Assembly (NCBI GenBank): GCA_965140365.1
Contig: OZ223196.1
Strand: one strand, 5' to 3'
DNA from: Hydrogenovibrio sp965140365
GTDB lineage: Bacteria; Pseudomonadota; Gammaproteobacteria; Thiomicrospirales; Thiomicrospiraceae
DNA length: 64,000 nt
Position 1 is the first letter of the stretch. Every line of letters starts with the position of its first letter. Shown here in pieces: positions 42,734-50,452 of this stretch. The notes under the pieces are model-generated. The model saw only the letters and a list, made by a program, of their open reading frames with translations. It did no database searches and was not told the origin of the DNA. A program made the position numbers and the translations under genes.

Positions 42734-43192
42734 TCAGTGGTCGCATTGGCCGATGTCTTCGTTCCAGATGTCCGGCGATTGTTCGATGAAACGTGCCATG
42801 AGTTGTTTACAGCGTTCGTCATCAAGCAGTATGACGTTCACGCCGGCTTCTTTCAACCAATCCAGATGGCCTTCGAAGTTATCGTTTTCACCGATGACAA
42901 CGGTGCCGATGCCGAATTGACGAATCAAGCCGGAACAATACCAGCAGGGGGCTAAGGTGGTGACCAAAATGGTGTCGCGGTAACAACGCTGGCGCCCGGC
43001 GTTGCGGAAGGCAGCGGTTTCGCCGTGAACGCTTGGGTCGTCGTCCTGCACACGGCGGTTTCGGCCTTTGCCGAGCAGTTGACCGTTCTGGTCGAATAAC
43101 GCGGCGCCGACCGGCACGCCGCCTTCTTCAAAACCGGCTTGGGCTTCCGCTAAAGCGGGCGCGAGTAACGCTTGATAATCCAAAGAATCCAT
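42734..43192 (-). CDS. Nucleoside/nucleobase deaminase of the cytidine deaminase superfamily
   Basis: This 152-residue zinc deaminase has the catalytic motif HGETAAFRNAG (histidine ligand and proton-shuttling glutamate, near residue 56) and the zinc ligands in APCWYCSGLI near 82. The arrangement is close to yeast cytosine deaminase and guanine deaminase types. I chose ATG 43192, with GGAAG six bases upstream, over ATG 43213. The exact base it acts on cannot be read from sequence. Confidence 0.85.
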   Translation of the reverse strand: MDSLDYQALLAPALAEAQAGFEEGGVPVGAALFDQNGQLLGKGRNRRVQDDDPSVHGETAAFRNAGRQRCYRDTILVTTLAPCWYCSGLIRQFGIGTVVIGENDNFEGHLDWLKEAGVNVILLDDERCKQLMARFIEQSPDIWNEDIGQCDH

Positions 43193-43301
43193 GGCGCTTC
43201 CTTTTTTATTCAATGCCTGAGTGGCGTTTTAACCGGCGTTCAGTGTAACTGATTCCCAGCTTTTGAGCGATTTATGCTATGATTCCCAGCTTTATTTTAA
43301 A

Positions 43302-43461
43302 GAGAGCTTTGCATGAGTGGGGCGCGATAGAAAAATGAGATAAAATTTTTCTGAATTAGGCGGGAAACGCAGCGAATAGCGAGCTATTAGCCAGTTTTTC
43401 AACGACATTCAGGGAGATTTTAGCCATTTTTATCCGTGAATCCATCTCATGCAAAGCTCTC
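43302..43461. repeat. 160-bp inverted-repeat element, copy 3 (MITE-like, diverged)
   Basis: It is again exactly 160 bp, in the same orientation as copy 2, with terminal repeats GAGAGCTTTGCATGAG and CTCATGCAAAGCTCTC. The central AATAGCGAGCTATTAGCCAG and the GGCGGGAAACGCAG block are kept, while the remainder has more changes. Paired changes in both ends (CAC to CAT at the left, GTG to ATG at the right) keep the ends complementary. It lies directly upstream of the FKBP gene and 21 bases before its ATG. Confidence 0.88.
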
Positions 43462-43482
43462 TAATAACTTGAGTATTGAATT

Positions 43483-44097
43483 ATGTCTTATACCACCACA
43501 CTGGATATTGTCAGTTACGGCCTGGGTCGTCAGTTTGGCGATCAGTTGGCGGCCGACCCGTTTGAAGGGTTGAACGCGGAAGCCATGGCGCAGGGATTAA
43601 TGGATGCTTTGCAAGGTAAAGCCAGCCCGATTGCGGATGCGCAATTTCGAGAGGCCTTTCAGGAAATCAATGACCTGATGCAAGCCAAACAAGCCGAGCG
43701 TGCCAAAGTCGCCGCCGCAGAAGGCGAAGCTTTCTTGGCCGAAAATGCTAAAAAAGACGGCGTGACCGTGACCGAGTCCGGTTTGCAGTATGAAATTCTG
43801 GTGGAAGGGAATGGCGAGAAGCCAAGTGCGGAATCCGTGGTTTCGACGCATTATCACGGTACTTTGATTGACGGCAGTGTGTTCGACAGCTCTGTGGAAC
43901 GTGGTCAACCGGCTGAATTTCCGGTCAACCGCGTGATTGCCGGTTGGACGGAAGCGTTGCAAATGATGCCGGTCGGTTCGAAATGGCGTTTGACGGTGCC
44001 GTATGAACTGGCTTACGGCGCGCAAGGTTCCGGTGGTGCCATCGGGCCTTATGAAACGTTGGTGTTTGAAGTGGAGTTGCTGAATATCGTCAGCTAA
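43483..44097 (+). CDS. fklB: FKBP-type peptidyl-prolyl isomerase (FklB-like)
   Basis: This 204-residue prolyl isomerase has an N-terminal FKBP_N dimerisation region (about residues 1-95, with SYGLGRQFGDQL) and a C-terminal FKBP domain (about 105-204). In it VVSTHYHGTLIDGSVFDSS and the late MMPVGSKWRLTVPYELAYG mark the active site. No signal peptide is visible, so it is probably cytoplasmic. The 160-bp repeat ends just before its start and may have changed its promoter or leader. Confidence 0.92.
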   Translation: MSYTTTLDIVSYGLGRQFGDQLAADPFEGLNAEAMAQGLMDALQGKASPIADAQFREAFQEINDLMQAKQAERAKVAAAEGEAFLAENAKKDGVTVTESGLQYEILVEGNGEKPSAESVVSTHYHGTLIDGSVFDSSVERGQPAEFPVNRVIAGWTEALQMMPVGSKWRLTVPYELAYGAQGSGGAIGPYETLVFEVELLNIVS

Positions 44098-44127
44098 GAC
44101 TGAATTTTAGCGATCATTTCGATTATC

Positions 44128-44152
44128 AAAACCCGCAGTAGCGGGTTTTTTT
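44128..44152 (+). terminator. Terminator after the FKBP gene
   Basis: AAAACCCGC pairs with GCGGGTTTT across AGTA, followed by TTT. A further CCAGGCCTGG copy with GGTTTTT lies at 44190-44207. Confidence 0.88.
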
Positions 44153-44343
44153 ATGTCTGAGTGTTGACGTTGAATAATGTGGCTTATGGCCAGGCCTGGT
44201 GGTTTTTGTGGTTTGATGGGCTAGAAGAAAAACGAGACATCCCTGCGAATTTTTGCTTAAATGAAACCGCTGGATTTATTCTAGGTTTATTCTCGATTTA
44301 TTCGATTTATTAGATTTGAAACAAAAATAAAAATGAGGTGGAT

Positions 44344-44595
44344 ATGGAACTGAGTGCATTGATTGTGTTTTTGTTGATTGGCGCCGTCGCCGGCTGGTTG
44401 GCGGGTTTGGTCATGAAGGGCGGCGGCTTCGGGTTGCTGGGGAATATGGTCATCGGCATCATCGGGGCCTTTGTCGGTGGTTTCTTGTTTGGCTTGATCG
44501 GGATTTCGGCAGGCGGCTTGATTGGTTCCATCATTACCGCGACCATTGGCGCCATTGTGCTGTTGTTTGTGATCGGTGTTTTGAAAAAAGTTTAA
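44344..44595 (+). CDS. GlsB/YeaQ/YmgE family stress-response membrane protein
   Basis: This 83-residue, very glycine-rich membrane protein has three hydrophobic segments, the pattern of the transglycosylase-associated (GlsB/YeaQ/YmgE) family. It includes GAVAGWLAGLVMKGGGFGLLGNMVIGIIGAFVGG. The biological role is unclear but is linked to general stress. ATG 44344 is preceded by GAGGTGG. The DUF924 gene follows in the same direction 21 bases on. Confidence 0.85.
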   Translation: MELSALIVFLLIGAVAGWLAGLVMKGGGFGLLGNMVIGIIGAFVGGFLFGLIGISAGGLIGSIITATIGAIVLLFVIGVLKKV

Positions 44596-44616
44596 CTCGA
44601 TTGCGGGAGTCTTCTC

Positions 44617-45159
44617 ATGACACCGACAGACATCATTGATTTTTGGTATTCGCCGAATATGGCCGAGCATTGGTTTCAGTCCACACCGGCGATTGACCAA
44701 ACCATCCGAGACCGTTTTGAAGCCTTGTGGGAAAGTGCGGCGGGTGGAGAGCTGACCCGTTGGCAAGACTCGCCGGAAGGCTGTCTGGCGTTATGCATTG
44801 TGCTGGATCAGTTTCCGTTGAATATGTTCCGGGGCGAACCGAAAAGTTTCGCAACCGAGCAACAAGCTGTCATGGTGACGAAACACGCTGTCGCCAACGG
44901 TTTGGATCAACAACTGCCGCCCGACAAACGGGCGTTTTTGTATATGCCGTTGATGCACAGTGAGCATTTGGCGGATCAAGACGAATCGGTTCGCTTGTTC
45001 GAGGCGGCCGGTTTAACCGATAACCTTAAATTTGCCCGTCATCATCGGGAACTGATTCGGCAATTCGGTCGTTTTCCGCACCGTAACGCGATTCTGGGGC
45101 GTATTAGTTCCGATGCCGAAAAAGCCTATCTCCAATCGCGGGATGCTTTTACCGGCTAA
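44617..45159 (+). CDS. DUF924 family protein
   Basis: This 180-residue soluble protein has the family hallmarks IIDFWYSPNMAEHWFQ at the start, the central LALCIVLDQFPLNMFRG and the late RHHRELIRQFGRFPHRNAILGR. The fold is a helical, TPR-like one of unknown activity. The CCAGGCCTGG-based terminator at 45168-45191 follows. Confidence 0.88.
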   Translation: MTPTDIIDFWYSPNMAEHWFQSTPAIDQTIRDRFEALWESAAGGELTRWQDSPEGCLALCIVLDQFPLNMFRGEPKSFATEQQAVMVTKHAVANGLDQQLPPDKRAFLYMPLMHSEHLADQDESVRLFEAAGLTDNLKFARHHRELIRQFGRFPHRNAILGRISSDAEKAYLQSRDAFTG

Positions 45160-45167
45160 TAAAGTCC

Positions 45168-45191
45168 AAAATCGCCAGGCCTGGTGATTTT
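45168..45191 (+). terminator. Terminator after the DUF924 gene
   Basis: AAATCGCCA pairs with TGGTGATTT (one G-T pair) around CCAGGCCTGG at 45175-45184. The T run is short. Confidence 0.65.
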
Positions 45192-45276
45192 CGCTCATCC
45201 AGATACTCGCAACCAAGATCGCTTCTATGGTAAAGTTTGGTTATCGAGTAAAACGAAATATGGAAGGTATTACGGT

Positions 45277-45726
45277 TTGGAAAGTGGTCTGAAAAACGTG
45301 ACGTTCATTCCCGTCTGGGTATTGATGGTGTGGGTGTTGGGCGCTTTTGCTTTGAGTACCGCATCGGCTGAGACCGAACCGGAACTGAAAGGGGAAGCGT
45401 TGCACATTGCCTTGGTGGAAACCGCGTTGAAGTACGATTTTTTCAACCAGCGTTGCCGGGGTGTGAGCGCGTCGCAAAACGAAGCCAAGGTCAATCGCCT
45501 GTTTATTGAGAAATATAATCTGACCGTCAATAACTTCATCAAGCGTTTTCTGACGGATGACCCGCGTGATACCGAATCGGCGATGAAAAAGTCGTTGTAT
45601 GCTGAAATCTACAAACTGGGTGGCTGTCAGGAAGCGCGCCAAAAAGGGCTGGAAAGCGAACTGAAAAAAGATTTTCGCCGTTTGTACGAACAGGTTGAAA
45701 CCTCACCTTGGTTTCCGATTCTATAA
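45277..45726 (+). CDS. Hypothetical exported protein
   Basis: This is a 149-residue protein of unknown function from TTG 45277, the first start after GGAAGG. The open frame extends upstream into the preceding terminator, so longer versions are unlikely; GTG 45298 is another possibility. A hydrophobic signal (FIPVWVLMVWVLGAFAL, cleavage near ASAET) is followed by about 120 mostly helical residues with two cysteines. No domain is recognised. Confidence 0.55.
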   Translation: MESGLKNVTFIPVWVLMVWVLGAFALSTASAETEPELKGEALHIALVETALKYDFFNQRCRGVSASQNEAKVNRLFIEKYNLTVNNFIKRFLTDDPRDTESAMKKSLYAEIYKLGGCQEARQKGLESELKKDFRRLYEQVETSPWFPIL

Positions 45727-45733
45727 AACTTTC

Positions 45734-45769
45734 GAATCGTTTAATGAATCGTTTAATGAATCGTTCAAA
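45734..45769 (+). repeat. Three tandem 12-bp repeats
   Basis: Two exact copies of GAATCGTTTAAT are followed by a changed third copy, GAATCGTTCAAA. A perfect hairpin, AACCGTTT with AAACGGTT, stands just after at about 45769-45788. Confidence 0.8.
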
Positions 45770-45790
45770 ACCGTTTTGTTAAACGGTTCG

Positions 45791-46027
45791 TCACTCTTTC
45801 CGCAATAAGGTGTCGAGGTGGTTCACTGCATCCACCCAATCGGCATCGTCTTCCACCGCTTCTTTCAAGAAGGCCGCTTGTGCCGGTGTCCAGAGACTCG
45901 CTTCGTGCAACAGCGTCACTTGAGACAGGCGAGGTTGTTTTTTCAAAAACGCTTCAATCGCGTCATCCGAATTTTCCAAACCTAATTGTGCGAATAGGGC
46001 ATTCAGGTCGTGCGCTGAGGTTTCCAT
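45791..46027 (-). CDS. DUF2789 family protein
   Basis: This 78-residue soluble protein matches DUF2789: METSAHDLNALFAQLGL at the start, and LWTPAQAAFLKEAVEDDADWVDAVNHLD near the end. The role is unknown; the family is common in Gammaproteobacteria. The ribosome site CGAGGAG lies upstream of ATG 46027. Confidence 0.85.
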   Translation of the reverse strand: METSAHDLNALFAQLGLENSDDAIEAFLKKQPRLSQVTLLHEASLWTPAQAAFLKEAVEDDADWVDAVNHLDTLLRKE

Positions 46028-46099
46028 GCTGTGCTCCTCGTTTTAATCAACTTAAATTCCATTTTACGCCGGTCGTTTAAAAATTGGTAATCAAAAACA

Positions 46100-46121
46100 A
46101 AAAACCACCAGGCCTGGTGGT
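46100..46121. terminator. CCAGGCCTGG terminator
   Basis: AAACCACCA pairs with TGGTGGTTT; the core is at 46108-46117. It lies just past the stop of the leftward carbonic anhydrase-like gene. Confidence 0.75.
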
Positions 46122-46153
46122 TTAGAGAAACTGAACAACTTTCGTTATGCGAT

Positions 46154-47023
46154 TTATTTCATATTCGAAAGCAGTTTAGGGTTGGTTATCAGGTTTCGAA
46201 CGCCATGGGCGTGATCTTCCTTGAAGACATTGCCTTTACACCATTCGCCAACGGTTTCGATATTGACTTTAGCCACTTTGGGACGCACGCTCCAAGTGAC
46301 CTGGAAAGGCGAGCCCTTTTCATTATAAGTTGGTCCGGTCGTGGAGCCTGCATATTGCACAGGAGTACCGGTGTTTTTCGGGATGCCAAGCGCTTGGTGT
46401 AAGCCGTTTTTGATTCCATATTCCGTGGCTTTGTTGAAATCCAGAGCGTTTTTGTCATTGACTAATACAAACACTTGGGATTCTACTCGAAGCTGAGGGT
46501 TCTGGATGGCCTCGCTGAGGCAAGAGCCTAGTGTAGGCCCTGGTTGGACTTGTGCTGTGGAATAGACGTAATGCACTTCAATGGTATCGCCGACTTTTAA
46601 GTCGCCGTGCGAACTCGGACAGATTTTTTGATGGACCGGCTGAGCTTCAGAAGGTGTTAGAGTGCCGTTGTAACGATACCCGCTGAGATAGCCGTGACCG
46701 TCACCATTGCCGGCGTATTTTGTAAACTCTCCACCTTTGTGTTCGGCATTTTTGTGGAAGTGGATATTACACAAGTTCATTTGGTTTGACGGAGGGGCCG
46801 GGCTGAACAGTCGGCTATTTAGGCCACTTTTGGCATCAATATTTCTGGGCGCTTGAGGGCCATAACCTTTGCCGTCCGTCTGTTTAGCCAAGGTTGCGCG
46901 TTGCTCGGCAATCACTTGATCGGAAACCGGGCCATGATGTTCTGTATGAGCGGCGGTGGCGCAGGCTTGCAGAAACAGAGAACCCAGCGCAATCGTAATC
47001 AGCGTTTTATTGAGAGTATTCAA
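46154..47023 (-). CDS. Delta-class carbonic anhydrase family lipoprotein
   Basis: This 289-residue lipoprotein (lipobox LFLQAC, cysteine at 21) is similar to the delta-class carbonic anhydrase-like family, which interconverts CO2 and bicarbonate. The probable zinc ligands lie in CNIHFHKNAEHKGG (H88, H90, H95). Conserved-looking segments GYGPQAPRNID and GYLSGYRYNGTL flank them. In a CO2-fixing bacterium it would equilibrate inorganic carbon in the periplasm. The gene stands alone and leftward. Family assignment is from recollection of the motif pattern and needs a profile search. Confidence 0.7.
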   Translation of the reverse strand: MNTLNKTLITIALGSLFLQACATAAHTEHHGPVSDQVIAEQRATLAKQTDGKGYGPQAPRNIDAKSGLNSRLFSPAPPSNQMNLCNIHFHKNAEHKGGEFTKYAGNGDGHGYLSGYRYNGTLTPSEAQPVHQKICPSSHGDLKVGDTIEVHYVYSTAQVQPGPTLGSCLSEAIQNPQLRVESQVFVLVNDKNALDFNKATEYGIKNGLHQALGIPKNTGTPVQYAGSTTGPTYNEKGSPFQVTWSVRPKVAKVNIETVGEWCKGNVFKEDHAHGVRNLITNPKLLSNMK

Positions 47024-47288
47024 TTGTTTATTCCTTTTTATTAATGGAAAGCAATCTGATAAACAGGTCGTGCGCCAAAGTGCACGACCTTATTCAAAGC
47101 TGATTATAGTCCTGCATTTTCAACGATGAGAGAAAATAAAGGCTCATTCTGAACAAAAAGTATTTATTAAAGCCTATAAATTTATGATGAATGATTGATC
47201 GGTCGCCAGGATGTCGGCCGACTGAGAAAATATGGCTTGTGGCATTCAGCAGCCAGCCAGGTTGGTGCAAATTTGTGAAATGTTCGGG

Positions 47289-47921
47289 TTAAGCGGTTTT
47301 GTCTTTAAACTCACACAAGTCGTAAATGCAGCAAGCGCCGCAACGCGGTTTCCGCGCGGTGCAGGTGTAACGGCCGTGCAGGATCAACAAGTGGTGTGCC
47401 GGGATGATGTATTCTTTCGGTACGTTTTTGAGCAGCTTCTTTTCCACTTCCAGCACGGTTTTTCCGGGGGCAATATTGGTGCGGTTGGACACACGGAAAA
47501 TATGGGTGTCCACCGCCATGGTCGGCTGGCCAAACGCGGTGTTGAGCACGACATTAGCGGTTTTGCGGCCCACGCCGGGCAGCGCTTCCAAGTCTTTGCG
47601 ATTATCCGGCACCTGGGAATTGTGCAGGTCCATCAACATTTTGCAGGTTTTGATGATGTTGGCGCCTTTGGTATTGAACAAGCCGATGGTTTTGATGTAT
47701 TCCTTTAAACCGTCTTCGCCGAGGGCATAAATCGCTTCCGGCGTGTTGGCGACCGGGAAGAGTTTGGCGGTGGCGATATTGACGCCTTTATCGGTGGCTT
47801 GCGCCGATAAAATGACCGCAATCAGCAGTTCAAAAGGGTTGGAATAATTGAGTTCGGTTTCCGGTTCGGGAATGGCTTCGGCCAGACGTTGGAAAATTTC
47901 AAGGCGCTTTTGTTTGTTCAT
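47289..47921 (-). CDS. nth: Endonuclease III
   Basis: This base-excision repair glycosylase/AP lyase acts on oxidised pyrimidines. Of its 210 residues, the helix-hairpin-helix LPGVGRKTANVVLN carries the catalytic lysine and VDTHIFRVSNR the catalytic aspartate. CTARKPRCGACCIYDLC provides the four-cysteine [4Fe-4S] cluster (C-x6-C-x2-C-x5-C). It is the last gene of rnfABCDGE-nth, the same order as in Escherichia coli, 66 bases after rnfE. Confidence 0.97.
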   Translation of the reverse strand: MNKQKRLEIFQRLAEAIPEPETELNYSNPFELLIAVILSAQATDKGVNIATAKLFPVANTPEAIYALGEDGLKEYIKTIGLFNTKGANIIKTCKMLMDLHNSQVPDNRKDLEALPGVGRKTANVVLNTAFGQPTMAVDTHIFRVSNRTNIAPGKTVLEVEKKLLKNVPKEYIIPAHHLLILHGRYTCTARKPRCGACCIYDLCEFKDKTA

Positions 47922-47987
47922 GGATGTTTCAACGTTACGTTAAAAAAGGTTCGGTTTGTTGTTTTTTGTAATCGGTTTGAGTTGGTT

Positions 47988-48725
47988 TTAGTCCGTTTTA
48001 AGCGGATTGACGGCGACCTGCACGCCCAGCGCATTTTGAGCTTTCTGAGCGCGACGTTGTTCAATCGCATTTTTCAGCGCTACCAGTAATCCCAATCCGA
48101 TAAAGGCGCCGGGCGGCAAAATCGCCAGCAAAATCGGGTGATAGCTGTCGGAGAAATGCAACGTCATGGCTTGGGCGGATTCACCGAACATCAAATCCAT
48201 TTGGTCGAACAGGGTGCCGTTGCCGATGATTTCACGCAACGCGCCCAACACCACCAACACCAATGCAAAGCCCAGGCCCATAAAGAAGGCGTCCACCAAC
48301 GATTTATCGATGGGGTTTTTCGAGGCGTAGGCTTCGGCGCGGCCGAGGATGGCGCAGTTGGTCACAATCAGTGGAATGAAGATGCCCAGAATGCCGTGTA
48401 AGGTATTCAGATAGGCTTCCATCAGCAAGTCGATAACGGTCACGGCCGAGGCGATGATGGCGATGAACACCGGAATGCGGATTTCGTCGGACACATGGTC
48501 GCGAATCAAGGAGACCAGTACGTTGGATACGACCAAAACCGCCATGGTTGCCAAGCCTAGCCCGATACCGTTGACGGTGTTGTTGGTGACGGCCAGCAAA
48601 GGGCAAAGGCCGAGTAGAGCGACCAAAGCTTGATTGTTATTCCAAAGGCCGTTTTGGGCGATGTGTTTGTAATCGGCCAGCTTGTCGGACAGGGTGTTTT
48701 GGGATGAAACTACCGTATCATTCAT
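47988..48725 (-). CDS. rnfE: Electron transport complex subunit RnfE
   Basis: This 245-residue membrane subunit of the Rnf ion-translocating ferredoxin:NAD oxidoreductase has six hydrophobic segments. The characteristic cysteine regions GLCPLLAVTNN and IVTNCAILGRAEAYASKNP are proposed sites of a membrane iron centre shared with RnfA. I chose ATG 48725, preceded by AAGGAGAT, so it overlaps the end of rnfG by eight bases. A C-terminal basic tail of about 25 residues is less conserved. Confidence 0.95.
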   Translation of the reverse strand: MNDTVVSSQNTLSDKLADYKHIAQNGLWNNNQALVALLGLCPLLAVTNNTVNGIGLGLATMAVLVVSNVLVSLIRDHVSDEIRIPVFIAIIASAVTVIDLLMEAYLNTLHGILGIFIPLIVTNCAILGRAEAYASKNPIDKSLVDAFFMGLGFALVLVVLGALREIIGNGTLFDQMDLMFGESAQAMTLHFSDSYHPILLAILPPGAFIGLGLLVALKNAIEQRRAQKAQNALGVQVAVNPLKTD

Positions 48726-49392
48726 ACAAAGCATCTCCTTTTTGCTGCACAAATGCCAGCGCTTTGCGAACCGCCTTAATCACGGCGCGCGGCGTGATGG
48801 TGGCGCCGGTGAATTGGTCAAAATGACCACCGTCTTTGCGCACCGCCCACATCGGCACATTATCTTCTCTCAGTTTAAGACCGTCGAAGGATAATATCCA
48901 GCTGGATTTACGCAATTCAATCTTATCGCCCAGGCCTGGCGTTTCTTTGTGTTTCAAGACGCGAACCCCAGCGATGCGGCCGTCACGATAAACGGCGAGC
49001 ATGATTTTAATGTCGCCGCTGTAACCGTCCGGCGCAATGGTAGTGAGAATCACCGCCACCGGTTCGCCGTTCTGGCGAGCGCGGTAAACGGTGACCGGTG
49101 CGTCCGTGCCAAGATATTTCGGCGAACGCACTTGGAGGGTATCCTGCAAGGGATCATTGTCGTATTCATCGGTCGGCAGTAATTGATTGACGGTCGCCAG
49201 CAGATTGGCGCGCTCCGCTTCCTGAATCGGTTCGTCGGTCAGGAGTTTCGCCACCAGTAATAGGCTGACGCCAATCAAGGTGAACAGACTCAGCATCAGC
49301 GCGGAACGCAGCATTTGCTTCCAAAGCATTTGGCCAGGCCTGGTGGATTGTTGGGTTTCCGTGTTTTCGGTTTGGTTTTCAGTGTCCGACAC
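48718..49392 (-). CDS. rnfG: Electron transport complex subunit RnfG
   Basis: This 224-residue subunit carries a covalently bound FMN on the periplasmic side. The membrane segment is near residues 30-52. The flavin attachment motif is FTGATITPRAV near 195, where the second threonine of TGAT receives FMN by ApbE-type flavin transfer. Two CCAGGCCTGG copies lie inside the gene (48930 and 49334), the densest intragenic case in the window. Confidence 0.95.
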   Translation of the reverse strand: MSDTENQTENTETQQSTRPGQMLWKQMLRSALMLSLFTLIGVSLLLVAKLLTDEPIQEAERANLLATVNQLLPTDEYDNDPLQDTLQVRSPKYLGTDAPVTVYRARQNGEPVAVILTTIAPDGYSGDIKIMLAVYRDGRIAGVRVLKHKETPGLGDKIELRKSSWILSFDGLKLREDNVPMWAVRKDGGHFDQFTGATITPRAVIKAVRKALAFVQQKGDALYE

Positions 49393-49421
49393 CTGCGTTT
49401 TCCTATTCCGTTATGGTTGCG

Positions 49422-50450
49422 TTATTTCTTGTAGCCGACCACACGCGGTTGCGTGTATTGATCGATGAGCGGTACAAACATGTTCATAATCAAAATCGCG
49501 AAAGCGATGCCATCCGGGTAAGCGCCCCAATTACGGATAATGTACACCAGCAAGCCGATGCCGATGGCGTAGATAAAGCGGCCCATCGGCGTGGTGCTGG
49601 AAGTGACCGGATCGGTGATGATGAAAAAGGCCGCGAGCATCACGCCGCCGGACAGTAGGTGAAAGCTCACCGGTGCGTATTGGCTTGGGTCCAGGCTGTG
49701 GAACACAAAGGCGATGCCGGCTAAGGCGCCTAAAAAACCAACCGGATACTGCCAGCGAATGGCACGTGAATACAGCATCCACAAGCCGCCAATCAAGAAA
49801 GCGATATTGATGGACGCCCAGCCATAGGGAATCTGATTGTCATTGAAATTGGCGCTGTCGAGCGAGGCGAAAACCGGCGTGCCTTGCGTCAGCGCGGTTT
49901 TAACCTGGTCCAACGGCGTGGCGCCGGTGATTTGGTCCAATCCTAAGTCGTTGGGCGTGTGGCCGGTGAAAATCATTTGGAAGGATTCCATAAAGCCGAT
50001 ATGGTGGCCGGAAACGTCCGACGGCAAGGTCCATTGTGTGAGTTCCGCCGGGAAGGAAATCAACACGAAAGCATAACCGAGCATGGCGGGATTAAACGGA
50101 TTGTATCCCAGCCCGCCGTAAAGATGCTTGCCGAAGACCAGTGCAAAAATCACGCCGGAGACAATGATCCACCAAGGCGATTCCGGCGGGATGCAGAAGA
50201 CCAGCCCTGTGACGGTGATGATGCCGCTTAAATCGGTCAAGTATGGCATTACCGGGCGGCCGCGTAATTTCAGCAGGGCGTATTCGGTGATGATGAGTGT
50301 CAGTACCGCCAAGCCCCATTGTATGGTGATACCGTAACCGAAAAAGTAGATGTGCGCCAACAGGGCCGGAATGGCGGCGATTTGCACCTGCATCATCAGC
50401 TTGCGTACGCTGCTGGCGTTATGGGCGAATGGTGACGTTGTCGGAGTCAT
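49422..50450 (-). CDS. rnfD: Electron transport complex subunit RnfD
   Basis: This 342-residue integral-membrane subunit has about nine hydrophobic segments and the covalent FMN motif in GATPLDQVKTAL (the sequence ITGATPL near residue 180 corresponds to the flavin-threonine site). It also has a typical TDPVTSSTTPMGR region near 275. It starts two bases after the stop of rnfC, so the genes are translationally close. Confidence 0.95.
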   Translation of the reverse strand: MTPTTSPFAHNASSVRKLMMQVQIAAIPALLAHIYFFGYGITIQWGLAVLTLIITEYALLKLRGRPVMPYLTDLSGIITVTGLVFCIPPESPWWIIVSGVIFALVFGKHLYGGLGYNPFNPAMLGYAFVLISFPAELTQWTLPSDVSGHHIGFMESFQMIFTGHTPNDLGLDQITGATPLDQVKTALTQGTPVFASLDSANFNDNQIPYGWASINIAFLIGGLWMLYSRAIRWQYPVGFLGALAGIAFVFHSLDPSQYAPVSFHLLSGGVMLAAFFIITDPVTSSTTPMGRFIYAIGIGLLVYIIRNWGAYPDGIAFAILIMNMFVPLIDQYTQPRVVGYKK

Positions 50451-50452
50451 CT

